DNA of 64,000 nucleotides. Origin: CAG-791 sp045546175 (lineage in GTDB: Bacteria > Bacillota > Clostridia > Lachnospirales > Lachnospiraceae). The position numbers were made by a program, and so were the translations under genes. The stretch covers positions 1-64,000 of the forward strand of contig JAZQCI010000019.1 in assembly GCA_045546175.1 (NCBI GenBank), in the 5' to 3' direction. The number at the start of each line of letters is the position of its first letter. The first letter of the stretch is position 1. Below the pieces are notes generated by a model. The model saw only the letters and a list, made by a program, of their open reading frames with translations, ran no database searches and was not told where the DNA came from. Of the stretch, positions 9,923 to 19,063 are shown piece after piece.

Positions 9923-12643
9923 TTAACCCCAACTTTTCTCTATAAGCTTTTGCCGCTTTATCAAATGATCTTCAATGTCGGACAGCTCTTTTATTCCTCT
10001 GCGTCTCATCTCTTCTCTGAATGTAATGCGGGAATTTCTTGAATTTTGGTAGAGCTGATCGTGAATACTGTTCTGCCATTGTCCGATATAGCCGAGTATC
10101 GCCGTCTTATCTTCGGAAGAATCGAATTCCATTTTTCTGGCACGCTCTTCTCTGATTACCGATGTGCCGTCATACATAAGGATGTCCAGCACTAAACGGC
10201 AATAGTCATCCATGATTTCCTTATACCGCTCTTCAATTTTACCACGCAAATTCATGAACTGCTTCCCTTTGTCAACATCGATATCTGTACCGGTGTTCCT
10301 TCCGCCATCTGTGCTTTCTTCCCTTAGCAGCAGCAGTTCATTAACGGAGGCAATCAATTCACTCACCTGCTGATCCAGCGGCTCTTTTCTTTTTTCGAAC
10401 TTGGCCCTCATGATCTCAGCACTTTCTCTCATATTATCATGATAGTTTCCGCTTGAAAGTGCGAAGTCCAATAGCTGCTGATCATTAATCACATTATCAC
10501 CCTTAAACTCGGGAATCTGCATTTCAAAGGGCTTGAGCAGATCTTCATAGCTGACCAGGCAGTATCCCGGTGTAAATACACCCATTTTCTCCATTTGGAC
10601 GCCGTCTGCCGACATTGTCGATCCCAGCAGCTCTCTCTCGTCCTGAGAAGTCAGCCTCAGTCCGATCTTAAGAGAGGTGTTTTTGATAACTTCCGGCGCC
10701 ATAGCAGTGGGAAGCTGGTCTGCAATTACAATACCTTCTCCCAGTGCCCGGACCTCAGCCAGCATTTTTGTGATATATGCAGTGGCAGATATCTTGGGGT
10801 CAGTCTTTCCGCCCTCCTGTACACTGGTATTGGCGATCAGGTTATGTGCTTCTTCAAGGAAGATGATATGACGCGGTTTCTTATCCGGTCCGGGCTCATA
10901 CGTTTGTATATCCAGCACCTCGCGAATCAGTGTCATCAGCATCAGGATCATGAAATTAGAAGGCGCGGTTCCAAGGGAGGCCAGTTCTATGACTGCGCTT
11001 TTATGCAGCCACTCTTCAGGCCTGAAAGTTGACCTGGGCACGTCAAAAATGTCCCCCATCTCTCTGGCCATCAAGGAGCCGATTCGCACCTGCAGCACGG
11101 ATTTGAGATTGTCGCGCACTTCATTGCCGTACTTATACTTGTCCAAAAGCTTATCGATCTCGGCATACAGCATGCTCATGGTAGGATATTCAAGTTCCCC
11201 CGAATTGAGCATACCGGGCAGCCACAGGAGTTTTTCATAACAGTTCTGGATTCCTTCCGTCAATAGCATGGGAAAAGGAGGATCCAGCTCAAAAGTCCCG
11301 TTAAATACATCCAGCAGACGGTTGATATGATCTGCAAGCTTCATGCCGATCGGAAATTCAAACGGATTGATATGAATCGGAAACATACTGTTCGCACAGG
11401 GAGAAAAAAGTGATATCTCCTTCATTCCCGGCAAAGTCGTAAGTACCCTGTACTCTTTTTTGGCAGGTTCCAGAACAAGGACCGGTATTCCCGCCTTATA
11501 AATCTCCGAGACCAGATACATCATCGTATTTGTCTTACCGCTTCCGGGCATACCGGCCAGAAAAGCATGCTTAGCCAGGTGCCTCCAGGGGAGGAAAATC
11601 TCATGTCCGAGCATATCTTTGCCGATCAGCAGACCATCTTGAGGCGGGGGGACCGTTTCCTTAGGCATCTCAAGGTTTTCACCGGGATACAGCACCGGCA
11701 ATACCGCGAACGGGGCCATTTCTTCCGCTGTAACCAAATGAGGCAGAAAAGCGAGACTGTTGTCCACATTCGGATCACTCCAGCTGACGAATCCCTGGGA
11801 TATTCCATCGTATATACTGCCGCCAAAAGGACTGCTGATCAAAATATGGCTTCCCTCACTGATTGCCTCGCTGGCGGCTGCGTCAAGCAGCTGCTTTGCT
11901 GAACCCTCATGCTGTCCGTATGCCTGGATATTAACCAGAAAATGCGGCGATGAAGCAATTGACTCCTGCAGATCCTCGTAGAAATCCAATGCCTTTTTAG
12001 CATTTTCATCTCTTCCGCTGCTCGATACGGCATTGAAGCTTTTCTTTACGGCGAAAGAATTCAATTCCCTCAAATGGGGAAGAATATACATAAGCCCTCT
12101 GTCCAGCGTATCTGTATAATCAACCGGATAAATACTGACACAATACGCGCAGTGTTCACCCATGACCTCCATCATCTTCAAAAGTGAATATAACCTGGCC
12201 TCTTCACCCATCTCCCATTCACTTACCGTATAGAACTTTTCGTTCTCGTTTGCGGAAGACTCTATAAATCTTTCTCTTTTAATGAGGTTCACCTGCCATG
12301 CATATGGTGTTTTCGACAGAGGTTCTCTGTCAGTGGGCACAAGCTGATCATAATAAGGCGCCATCACAGAAGCCTTCATGATCTGCTCAATCGAAGTCTT
12401 TCCTTCATCAGACGGCGCGTCAAAACACACAACAAGCTTAAGGCGGTTCCCGCCTCTCATTGCGGGATTAAACTCATAGATAAAATGAATTGCTCCGCCA
12501 TACAGTTTTCCCCACTGGTTAATCTGTCTCCAAAAAGCCTGCTGCTGAACAAGTACGCCTTTCGGACCTGTTTCCGACAAAGAAGCATACTTCTGCAGAG
12601 AGAAGTCAGGCGCTGTATTCAGTTCGTAAAAGCAGTATTCCAT
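9923..12643 (-). CDS. HerA/VirB4-like AAA+ ATPase (DUF87 type)
   Basis: A 906-residue protein. An N-terminal domain of about 340 residues is unrecognised. The ATPase core has a Walker A at about residues 363-371 (GMPGSGKTN), a Walker B near residue 596 (HIIFLEEAHNLI), and the following block AEVRALGEGIVIADQLPTAM, typical of HerA and VirB4/TrwB-related pumping ATPases. The C-terminal 200 residues are helical. HerA proteins act in DNA end processing with NurA and in several phage-defence systems; VirB4 drives type IV secretion. Neither NurA nor a relaxase lies nearby. AAGGGA precedes the ATG. It is the second pumping-type ATPase of this block, besides the FtsK/EssC-like protein at 23259-26699. 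Its substrate (DNA or protein) cannot be told from sequence. Confidence 0.82.
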   Translation of the reverse strand: MEYCFYELNTAPDFSLQKYASLSETGPKGVLVQQQAFWRQINQWGKLYGGAIHFIYEFNPAMRGGNRLKLVVCFDAPSDEGKTSIEQIMKASVMAPYYDQLVPTDREPLSKTPYAWQVNLIKRERFIESSANENEKFYTVSEWEMGEEARLYSLLKMMEVMGEHCAYCVSIYPVDYTDTLDRGLMYILPHLRELNSFAVKKSFNAVSSSGRDENAKKALDFYEDLQESIASSPHFLVNIQAYGQHEGSAKQLLDAAASEAISEGSHILISSPFGGSIYDGISQGFVSWSDPNVDNSLAFLPHLVTAEEMAPFAVLPVLYPGENLEMPKETVPPPQDGLLIGKDMLGHEIFLPWRHLAKHAFLAGMPGSGKTNTMMYLVSEIYKAGIPVLVLEPAKKEYRVLTTLPGMKEISLFSPCANSMFPIHINPFEFPIGMKLADHINRLLDVFNGTFELDPPFPMLLTEGIQNCYEKLLWLPGMLNSGELEYPTMSMLYAEIDKLLDKYKYGNEVRDNLKSVLQVRIGSLMAREMGDIFDVPRSTFRPEEWLHKSAVIELASLGTAPSNFMILMLMTLIREVLDIQTYEPGPDKKPRHIIFLEEAHNLIANTSVQEGGKTDPKISATAYITKMLAEVRALGEGIVIADQLPTAMAPEVIKNTSLKIGLRLTSQDERELLGSTMSADGVQMEKMGVFTPGYCLVSYEDLLKPFEMQIPEFKGDNVINDQQLLDFALSSGNYHDNMRESAEIMRAKFEKRKEPLDQQVSELIASVNELLLLREESTDGGRNTGTDIDVDKGKQFMNLRGKIEERYKEIMDDYCRLVLDILMYDGTSVIREERARKMEFDSSEDKTAILGYIGQWQNSIHDQLYQNSRNSRITFREEMRRRGIKELSDIEDHLIKRQKLIEKSWG

Positions 12644-12676
12644 ATCTTAGCGTCCCTTAATCATCGGTTTCAAAGG

Positions 12677-13162
12677 TTATCCCAGAATCTCGTCTCTTAT
12701 TCTGCTGAATTCCTGCTCAGACTGCTCCATATTGCGCTGTGCAGTCTCGGCAGCCTGTTCAAATTGAGTACCGAGATTCTCTGCATTCGATGACGCCTGT
12801 TCGGCAGTCCCTCTTCCAAACTCAGATACACCGGATACCCGTGAGAATTCCTGTGCGGCCTGTCTGCTTTTCTCCGCCTGCTCCGTACCTTCCTGAACAG
12901 CTTCATTTGAATGCTGATAGCCCTCTTCCAGAGTGCTGTGAACTTCCGAGTCCATGTGTGCGGCAGCTTCGCTCTTAGACGCTTCTCTGGTCTCACGGAT
13001 GGCGTTCAAGATATCTTCATCGACATCCATATCCATGCTGTTGAGAATTCCCTTGATCTCGCTGATTTCACTGCCGTCCTTTCTTCCCCGTTCCAGACCG
13101 CGTTCCTGAATCTGATTACCCGTTTCAACGTTTTGATTTACTTTTTCTAATCTGTTGCCCAT
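12677..13162 (-). CDS. Helical hydrophilic protein, unknown
   Basis: A 161-residue protein with no membrane segment, no cysteine and strong helix/coiled-coil character, rich in Glu, Gln, Ala and Ser (for example EGTEQAEKSRQAAQEFSR and EQAAETAQRNMEQSEQEF). I do not recognise a family. An AAAGGAG site precedes the ATG. It follows the toxin-like gene and precedes the HerA-like gene on the same strand. By position it could be an immunity protein, a secretion chaperone or a structural rod. The composition argues more for a scaffold or export partner than for a typical globular immunity protein, and there is no WXG motif in the usual place. Confidence 0.6.
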   Translation of the reverse strand: MGNRLEKVNQNVETGNQIQERGLERGRKDGSEISEIKGILNSMDMDVDEDILNAIRETREASKSEAAAHMDSEVHSTLEEGYQHSNEAVQEGTEQAEKSRQAAQEFSRVSGVSEFGRGTAEQASSNAENLGTQFEQAAETAQRNMEQSEQEFSRIRDEILG

Positions 13163-13227
13163 CTTATTTCTCCTTTTGCATTATTGGTGATTTTAGAATT
13201 ACGGATATATTGTGGGATCTTTTTAAT

Positions 13228-15093
13228 TTATTTTTTTCGTATTCCAACAATTTTAACCGGAATGTCATAACCAGCTTCTCGAGCAGCAAGTATTCTATGC
13301 CGTCCGTTGGTATCAAACTCATAATACCCATTACACTGAACAACTGTTGGAATACTCGAGGGCTCAAAATAAATATTCACGCATTTCTCCAGTTCAGGGT
13401 ATTCTCTGATTCTATCAAGAGAATATCCATTGTCTAATAAGTGCTGAACTCTAGGAATGTTTTTGGCAATTTCAACAAATGAATCTATGGTCCCTTCGGT
13501 GTCATGCTGTCTCCAAAAAATTGTATTATCAGACGCTTCACGATCTCCCAATCGAATACCCTCTATACTATCTGGTGAAACAGTTTTAATAATCTCTTTG
13601 TTTCGTAAACTCTCGTACTTCAATTCTCCCGAATTATAAAAGTCTTTAATGAATTGTTGATAGTTTCTTCCCTGCACAAAGTAATCATTTGTGTCTTCTA
13701 TTCTTGACATGTCAAAACTTCCAAACTTTAGACTACTCGATTCAGTTTGCGAAGAAATCTTATTGTTTTTTAGTTGAATAATAGAATCACTATTGAATTG
13801 ATTTTTTTCATAAAGTCGAATATTATCAATATTCGGAATAAATGTCTGTATAGATTCAGGTCCACCAGCTGACATCCCTGCCTGATCTCTGACTGGACCG
13901 GAATAGACCTTTGTTCCCTGCGGTACAACAAATGCATAAACTGTATCAATCTCACTGAATCCATTAAAGTTGCCTTCTGCATCTGTCCATACATGAGGGA
14001 TAGCATTATTCAGTCGTGCTTGGATGATTGAATCCGGAGGATTAGAAGTAAACCAATGCCCTCGCCCGTCACCACTGCCTGCCCGGTAGAAAATCGTATC
14101 TTCCTGCAAGGTCTCTTCATTATAGCGTCCACCGTAAAAGCTGGTAGTTATATCAACAATTTCCCCTCTCTCATTTTTGTATCTCGATAAAGGTCCCGGA
14201 TTAACAACCTGATTATACTTGTAGTTCTCCATATCAGGTTTTTTATAATTCACTCCTGCATAGAGGTACTTCTTGTTTATCTTCTCATTTGCGCTGTCAG
14301 TTTCGTTACTGTCCGGTAAAGGCAGATTCCAATCTTTCGCATAACTTTTCAGTAACTCCGGAGATGCCAATACAGAAGCAGCCAATTGAATCAGTGATGC
14401 ATCACCTGATTGAAGATCGGCATTGGAGGAGCCTCCCGTATTACGTTCGCTTTTTCCGGAACCCGTACGTGAACTTGTATCCGATCTTACAGATACTTTT
14501 GTGGCGCCGGCTCCTGCCGCATTTCTTCCCGCTCCCGATTTATTCCCGGGTCTTTGGAATGTCCCTCTGTCTGCGATCTCCGAAGCATTCTGCTGATTCG
14601 GGTCAACGCCCTCCGCTGCCTGCTCTGCAGCTGAAATTAATGATGAAAGAGCCTTTGCATGGTCACTATAATGCTTTTCCCTCTGCTTTGCCAAGCGCTG
14701 TGCTTCAACTGCTATTGAAGATCCAAAGCGAAAGCCCGTCAGCTTTCCAAAATCTGCACCGGTTTTAGCGGTTTTTCTTTCTTTTTCTTCATACTCGCGC
14801 CGCTTTTGACTGTATCGTCTTGCAAGACTATGCGCTGATGAGACAGATTCCCGCAGATCTTCCCTGGCTGTCTGAAGCTGCTGTAATGCATCTTGTGCCT
14901 GTGCGTTCATGCTTTCGCGCAAAGAGGCACTCATATCATTCCCGTTTTCATCCATTTGAGCGGGTATGTTTTGTGCCTGTAACTGTAATTCACGCGCCTC
15001 TGCTTCCAGTTCGCTGACCCGTTGCCGGGCCTCTCTCACTTCATCTGCGATTTCGGATATTCTCGACCATTCGTCGACGTACGGATTTTCCAT
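13228..15093 (-). CDS. Modular polymorphic-toxin-like protein with C-terminal ParB-like domain
   Basis: A 621-residue protein in three parts. Residues 1-160 are coiled-coil (RQRVSELEAEARELQLQAQ). Residues 160-240 are a low-complexity Ser/Gly/Asn linker. The C-terminal 350 residues contain a segment with FYRAGSGDGRGHWFTSNPP and VYAFVVPQGTKVYSGPVRDQ, reminiscent of ADP-ribosyltransferase or RES-type toxin folds, and end with EFDTNGRHRILAAREAG, the GxHRxxAA signature of ParB-like domains seen at the ends of polymorphic toxins. The coding DNA for the C-terminal half is clearly more AT-rich than that for the N-terminal half, as expected if the tip was exchanged horizontally. Start at 15093 because AGGAGTTAAGA precedes it; the longer frame overlaps the upstream gene. 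Toxin function is inference; family membership of the middle segment is unsure. Confidence 0.7.
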   Translation of the reverse strand: MENPYVDEWSRISEIADEVREARQRVSELEAEARELQLQAQNIPAQMDENGNDMSASLRESMNAQAQDALQQLQTAREDLRESVSSAHSLARRYSQKRREYEEKERKTAKTGADFGKLTGFRFGSSIAVEAQRLAKQREKHYSDHAKALSSLISAAEQAAEGVDPNQQNASEIADRGTFQRPGNKSGAGRNAAGAGATKVSVRSDTSSRTGSGKSERNTGGSSNADLQSGDASLIQLAASVLASPELLKSYAKDWNLPLPDSNETDSANEKINKKYLYAGVNYKKPDMENYKYNQVVNPGPLSRYKNERGEIVDITTSFYGGRYNEETLQEDTIFYRAGSGDGRGHWFTSNPPDSIIQARLNNAIPHVWTDAEGNFNGFSEIDTVYAFVVPQGTKVYSGPVRDQAGMSAGGPESIQTFIPNIDNIRLYEKNQFNSDSIIQLKNNKISSQTESSSLKFGSFDMSRIEDTNDYFVQGRNYQQFIKDFYNSGELKYESLRNKEIIKTVSPDSIEGIRLGDREASDNTIFWRQHDTEGTIDSFVEIAKNIPRVQHLLDNGYSLDRIREYPELEKCVNIYFEPSSIPTVVQCNGYYEFDTNGRHRILAAREAGYDIPVKIVGIRKK

Positions 15094-15095
15094 TC

Positions 15096-16925
15096 TTAAC
15101 TCCTGTCGGAAGCCGGTTTCTTTGTATAAACCAGGCTCTTGTTCCAATTATCAACGACTATGTCCTGAAGGAACACAGTATCACCGCTCTTCCATTCGCC
15201 GAGCGGCAGTTCTCTGCTGAGCGGTGTGATAAAGTCGCTCTCCACAACGTTTCCGACGCCTCTGCCGCCAAATTCCAGGTTCGCGCAGCATGCATCCAAC
15301 AGTTTCCTGTACAGGCTGCTGTCTTTAGAGATTCTGAATCTTATGTGGCGCTGTTCAAACAGATTGTCACAGATCTGTCTGAGCTGCTTGTCCAGAATCA
15401 TCTCAGCCTGCTCTTCATGTATAAAATCAAATACAACGATATTGTTTCCGATTCTGTTGAGGAACTCGGGCCGCCATGATTTGTGCAGCTGTGTGACGAT
15501 TGTCTGCTCGATCTCTTCCATCGTTGACTCCGGCGTAACCAGCATCTGTGTGCTCCCGTCGGGCAGTTTTCTTGTCAGTCCCAAATTGCTCGTAAAGATA
15601 ATAATGCACTCTGAGAAATAAACCGTCTGTCCTTTTGAGTCCGTCATTCTGCCGTCATCAAGAATCTGAAGGAATTTATCCAATATACCGGGATTTGCCT
15701 TTTCGATCTCATCGAAGAGCAGAATAGAGAAAGGATGCGCCCGCACCGCATTGGTCAGCTCGCCGCCCGCGTCATATCCGACATATCCGGGCGGAGCTCC
15801 CAGAAGACGCTGATCGGAGTGTCCCTGACTGTATTCCGACATGTCAAACCGTATCAGTGAACTTTCCGCGCCGAAAATATTCCTCGCGAGAGATTTTGCA
15901 AGCTCTGTTTTGCCGGTTCCCGTAGGGCCTGCAAACAGAAGAACACCTTTGGGTCTGCTGCTCGAAGAATGCTGCAGTCCGGACATGCCGGTGGCGGCAC
16001 GCGTGACCACATCGGCGACTGCCTGTACGGCTTTGGGCTGACCGATGACATCCCGAGACAATTCTTCGCTGAGCCCGGACAGCTTGACAGCGTCCATTTC
16101 AAGCCAGGGATCCTCTTTTCTTCCATGCCTGTATGCCCTGATTTTCTCCTGCGCGTTTTTTACGGAATCATTCTTGCAAAGCTGCAGCACAGAATCCAGT
16201 TCTATACAAGTAAATCCATCTGTCTGCGCGACCATCTGACGGATCATTTTTTCTTTTTCTTTGGCGTCGAACGCTTCCCAGTCGGAAAAACTGTCCTTAT
16301 AGGATGAAATGATCTGTTCTCTGAGTTTTTCCTTGGGATGGTCGATCGTGAGTACCTTTATGAACGGAGAGTATCTGTAAAACCAGGTGGGAAGTTCCTG
16401 TACCTTGTTTGTGATCATAAATACAAGGTTATTGGCCCATCCCTGCGGATTATCCGCCCTCGCTGAACGGGCATCGTTAATCGCAAGCTGCAGAATTGTC
16501 AGATATTCAATCTCCGATTCATCGAGATGTTCCGCGTTTCCGATCAGCTGACCGGACATCTCAATGATTACTGCCGTGGAATGCTCACGTCCTCTGAGAG
16601 CATGTCGTATTCCTGTCATTGCGGTCTGAATATCGATTTTACGAGATGAATCTGTCAGACCTGCCTGCTGCAGAAAGATTCTGACCATCTGCCCCGAATC
16701 ATCGTAAATATTATAGAATCCGTCAATCCTGTTGTAGAATACGATTGTGTGATATCCCTGTGAGACCAGAAAAATATGGAGGTATTCATTCAGATCGACA
16801 AGCTCTCCGCTTTCGATCCCTTCGGTAATAACCTGACGGTCAGCCACATTTCCTTCCAGAATGAACAGTTTCTGAATGGATCTGTATGTATTCAGTTCTT
16901 CTTTCCACTGTGCAATCTCCGTCAT
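15096..16925 (-). CDS. ClpB/ClpA-like AAA+ ATPase with a degenerate first module
   Basis: A 609-residue protein. Residues 1-270 look like an AAA-type domain without a Walker A motif (AVIIEMSGQLIGN, LVFMITNKVQELP). The second half is a clear Clp-family D2 module: Walker A GPTGTGKTE near residue 335, pore loop GAPPGYVGYDAGG near 380, Walker B LLFDEIEK near 404, sensor IIFTSN, arginine-finger region RPEFLNRIG, and a C-terminal small domain (FGGRGVGNVVE). No Clp N-domain or middle coiled coil is present, and no ClpP-docking loop was recognised. Such proteins thread or remodel protein complexes, like ClpV in type VI secretion. The ATG overlaps the stop of the FHA gene by four bases and follows GAGGAGAAACG. 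Confidence 0.85.
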   Translation of the reverse strand: MTEIAQWKEELNTYRSIQKLFILEGNVADRQVITEGIESGELVDLNEYLHIFLVSQGYHTIVFYNRIDGFYNIYDDSGQMVRIFLQQAGLTDSSRKIDIQTAMTGIRHALRGREHSTAVIIEMSGQLIGNAEHLDESEIEYLTILQLAINDARSARADNPQGWANNLVFMITNKVQELPTWFYRYSPFIKVLTIDHPKEKLREQIISSYKDSFSDWEAFDAKEKEKMIRQMVAQTDGFTCIELDSVLQLCKNDSVKNAQEKIRAYRHGRKEDPWLEMDAVKLSGLSEELSRDVIGQPKAVQAVADVVTRAATGMSGLQHSSSSRPKGVLLFAGPTGTGKTELAKSLARNIFGAESSLIRFDMSEYSQGHSDQRLLGAPPGYVGYDAGGELTNAVRAHPFSILLFDEIEKANPGILDKFLQILDDGRMTDSKGQTVYFSECIIIFTSNLGLTRKLPDGSTQMLVTPESTMEEIEQTIVTQLHKSWRPEFLNRIGNNIVVFDFIHEEQAEMILDKQLRQICDNLFEQRHIRFRISKDSSLYRKLLDACCANLEFGGRGVGNVVESDFITPLSRELPLGEWKSGDTVFLQDIVVDNWNKSLVYTKKPASDRS

Positions 16926-17716
16926 CGTTTCTCCTCAATTACCAAAATACAGTTTGCCAGCCAGATTCTGTCTCCCTTTTTCAGTTCTATTGTCTCGTGA
17001 GGATTGATTTTCCTTCTCCCGGTGCCATCATCCACATATGTACCGTTCAGTGATCCCTCATCTCTCACGAGAACAGTATTATTCCTGATCTTAATATAAG
17101 CGTGCTTTCTGCTGATCAGCGGATTTACGCCCAGGATTTCCCTGCCTATTCCTTCTCTCCCCAAGATTCCGCCGCTGATCGGGATTTCTATGCAATCCCC
17201 GCCGTTATACAAGGCGATATCGGTAACCGCTTCCTGCCTCTCTGTATCAAATCCGCGCTCCGCCCGGCCCGGGATCCCGCGCTGCGAAGATATATTGCTT
17301 CCGCCGCGCGGTCCGCGCGCCGCGGCTGAGGGGACCTGACCGACGGATACCGGTCTTCCCTGCCTTCTTACCGCGCGTTCTGCCGTATTTATTTGAGGAG
17401 ACCTCAGATCGGACATGCCTGTATCCATTCTCGGATCCGTCTGCGGGCGTCTCATGACTATGTTGTTTTCCGCGTTGTCCGTACCCGCGCTGTTTGTTAT
17501 GTCAGTTTCGGAAGAAACTGTTTCGCGTGATCTGTTTTCGTTGAGTTCTTCATTCGGAACACTGCCGTCTTCACGGCACAGCACCGGCCTGTTGTATTTC
17601 CTGTCATAAGGCTGATTACAGACCGGACAGTATCTGGGCAGCATTTCACCGGCGGCAAATGGGCGGGTCTCATGCCCCGCGTTACATATCATCTTTCTAT
17701 AAGTCAGTTCTTCCAT
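16922..17716 (-). CDS. FHA-domain protein with N-terminal zinc-binding motif
   Basis: A 264-residue cytoplasmic protein. The N-terminus has a Cys/His cluster (MICNAGHE...YCPVCNQPYD) likely to bind zinc. A disordered, Arg-rich middle leads to a C-terminal FHA domain with GREGIGREILG, SRKHAYIKI, DEGSLNGTYVDD and a final hydrophobic strand. FHA domains bind phosphothreonine; the obvious partner is the kinase encoded two genes upstream in the same transcript. The ATG at 17716 follows GGAGAGCGAAGCG; a TTG at 17743 is possible but lacks a site. The FHA-kinase-AAA+ combination parallels the post-translational control of type VI secretion and FHA-bearing EssC proteins; the link to this block is inference. 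Confidence 0.85.
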   Translation of the reverse strand: MEELTYRKMICNAGHETRPFAAGEMLPRYCPVCNQPYDRKYNRPVLCREDGSVPNEELNENRSRETVSSETDITNSAGTDNAENNIVMRRPQTDPRMDTGMSDLRSPQINTAERAVRRQGRPVSVGQVPSAAARGPRGGSNISSQRGIPGRAERGFDTERQEAVTDIALYNGGDCIEIPISGGILGREGIGREILGVNPLISRKHAYIKIRNNTVLVRDEGSLNGTYVDDGTGRRKINPHETIELKKGDRIWLANCILVIEEKR

Positions 17717-17752
17717 CGCTTCGCTCTCCGTTGTCTGAGACAATGATCCGGC

Positions 17753-19063
17753 TTATTGCCATGACATGGACTTTAGTCCTTCATGGACTTTCCTTCCTTT
17801 TCTTACCCCGCTCTTTTTCATGGCAATCGTCTCTTCATTCGGCTCTTCTGTCGAAATCCCCTTAAACAGAATGCCGTATTCTTCCCTGAGCTCCTTTTCA
17901 ATATTCGGAAGCATAGAGCAGAATTTTCTGGCCGTTGCAGTGCTCTTTCTCTTGTCGTTTTCTGTGGCTGAATTTCCGTCGAATTGTCCGGTGATTTCCA
18001 TTGTAAGATAATCGGAATCCGTCCCGGATACTGTCAATTCGGCATTTTCCATGCCAAAATAGAGTTCATTCTGCTCTCCGGCATCCACATACTCTATTCC
18101 GTGCCTGCCCATAACTTCATAAAGTGCATGAGAGATATAATCCCTTTTCTTTCGTTCCAGTAATTCTCTCTTTAATTCCTGATAAACTTTTGTAAGCTTC
18201 ATCAGGTTTGCCGAAGCAGCGAGTAACTTTTCATCCGGTTCTATATTCAAAAGGCTGCATATTGCCCTGTACCTTGTAGCTGTTTTATTCCAATCCGCCT
18301 TTTGCTTCTGTTCCTTTTCCAGGAGTGCCGACAGTTTTTTGAGATACACCTCCAGTTTCTCTGTATTTTGGACTGCAAATGCGCTCCTGGCATACTCCGG
18401 CTGTGCATCGAATTCTTTCTTAAGCGACGCAAGCCCCGGAATCCGTCGACTTTCAGGTGTCTCCAGCGCTTCTTTTAATTTCCGGCTGAAAAGATCCAGT
18501 TTCGAAGGTGTCCTGTCGATCAGCTGTCTGCCCTTCTCATCTCCCTGCAGCGACACACCGCCTGCCGTTTTCTGTCTTCCGATCAAAGCATGATTTTGTT
18601 CTTCACCAAATCTTTCTCTTGATCTTGCTTTAATCTCCTCCTGTGTCCTGCGGAAATGCTCCTTCATTTTTTCTTCGACCAAATGCAGATCCCCTTGCGT
18701 TTTTGCAAGTTCTTCGACCAGTTTTTGCTGTCGATCCATTGCATTTTGCAAAGAGCCGTATTTTTGGGAATAAGCATCTATTTCAATCTGTATTTTTTCA
18801 AGTTCGTTTGCCAGCTGCTTTTTCTTCCGGTTTCGCTCCGCCTTAACTTTTCGGATGCCTTCCTCATATTCCTTTTTCTTTTCGGCCAGCGATTGATAAT
18901 ACTGCTGTTCTTCTTCCAGACGCGCGAGCTGTATTTCGACTATTCTGTCTGCCTGCGCCTGCACCTCTTGAATTGCCCGGTTCAATTCGTTCTGGCATTG
19001 CTGCACAATACCCCTTAGTCTCCTCGTCTCAAGTTCAAACGGGCTGGCGACGTAACTGCTCAT
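17753..19063 (-). CDS. Coiled-coil protein, unknown
   Basis: A 436-residue protein. The first 150 residues form a long, highly charged coiled coil (ARLEEEQQYYQSLAEKKKEY and similar), residues 200-320 are helical, and a short mixed alpha/beta domain follows (YVDAGEQNELYFGMENAELT, LTMEITGQFDGN). No family was recognised and no signal peptide or membrane segment is present. The start codon overlaps the kinase stop (ATGA), so the two are translationally coupled; the FHA gene follows 36 bases later. The pattern suggests a scaffold between kinase and FHA protein, possibly a phosphorylation target, but nothing in the sequence proves this. Confidence 0.65.
   Translation of the reverse strand: MSSYVASPFELETRRLRGIVQQCQNELNRAIQEVQAQADRIVEIQLARLEEEQQYYQSLAEKKKEYEEGIRKVKAERNRKKKQLANELEKIQIEIDAYSQKYGSLQNAMDRQQKLVEELAKTQGDLHLVEEKMKEHFRRTQEEIKARSRERFGEEQNHALIGRQKTAGGVSLQGDEKGRQLIDRTPSKLDLFSRKLKEALETPESRRIPGLASLKKEFDAQPEYARSAFAVQNTEKLEVYLKKLSALLEKEQKQKADWNKTATRYRAICSLLNIEPDEKLLAASANLMKLTKVYQELKRELLERKKRDYISHALYEVMGRHGIEYVDAGEQNELYFGMENAELTVSGTDSDYLTMEITGQFDGNSATENDKRKSTATARKFCSMLPNIEKELREEYGILFKGISTEEPNEETIAMKKSGVRKGRKVHEGLKSMSWQ

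Noticed and set aside
13228..13330. ParB chromosome-partitioning gene
   Set aside because: Only the short GxHRxxAA part resembles ParB, at the extreme C-terminus; there is no helix-turn-helix, no parA neighbour and the rest is toxin-like.
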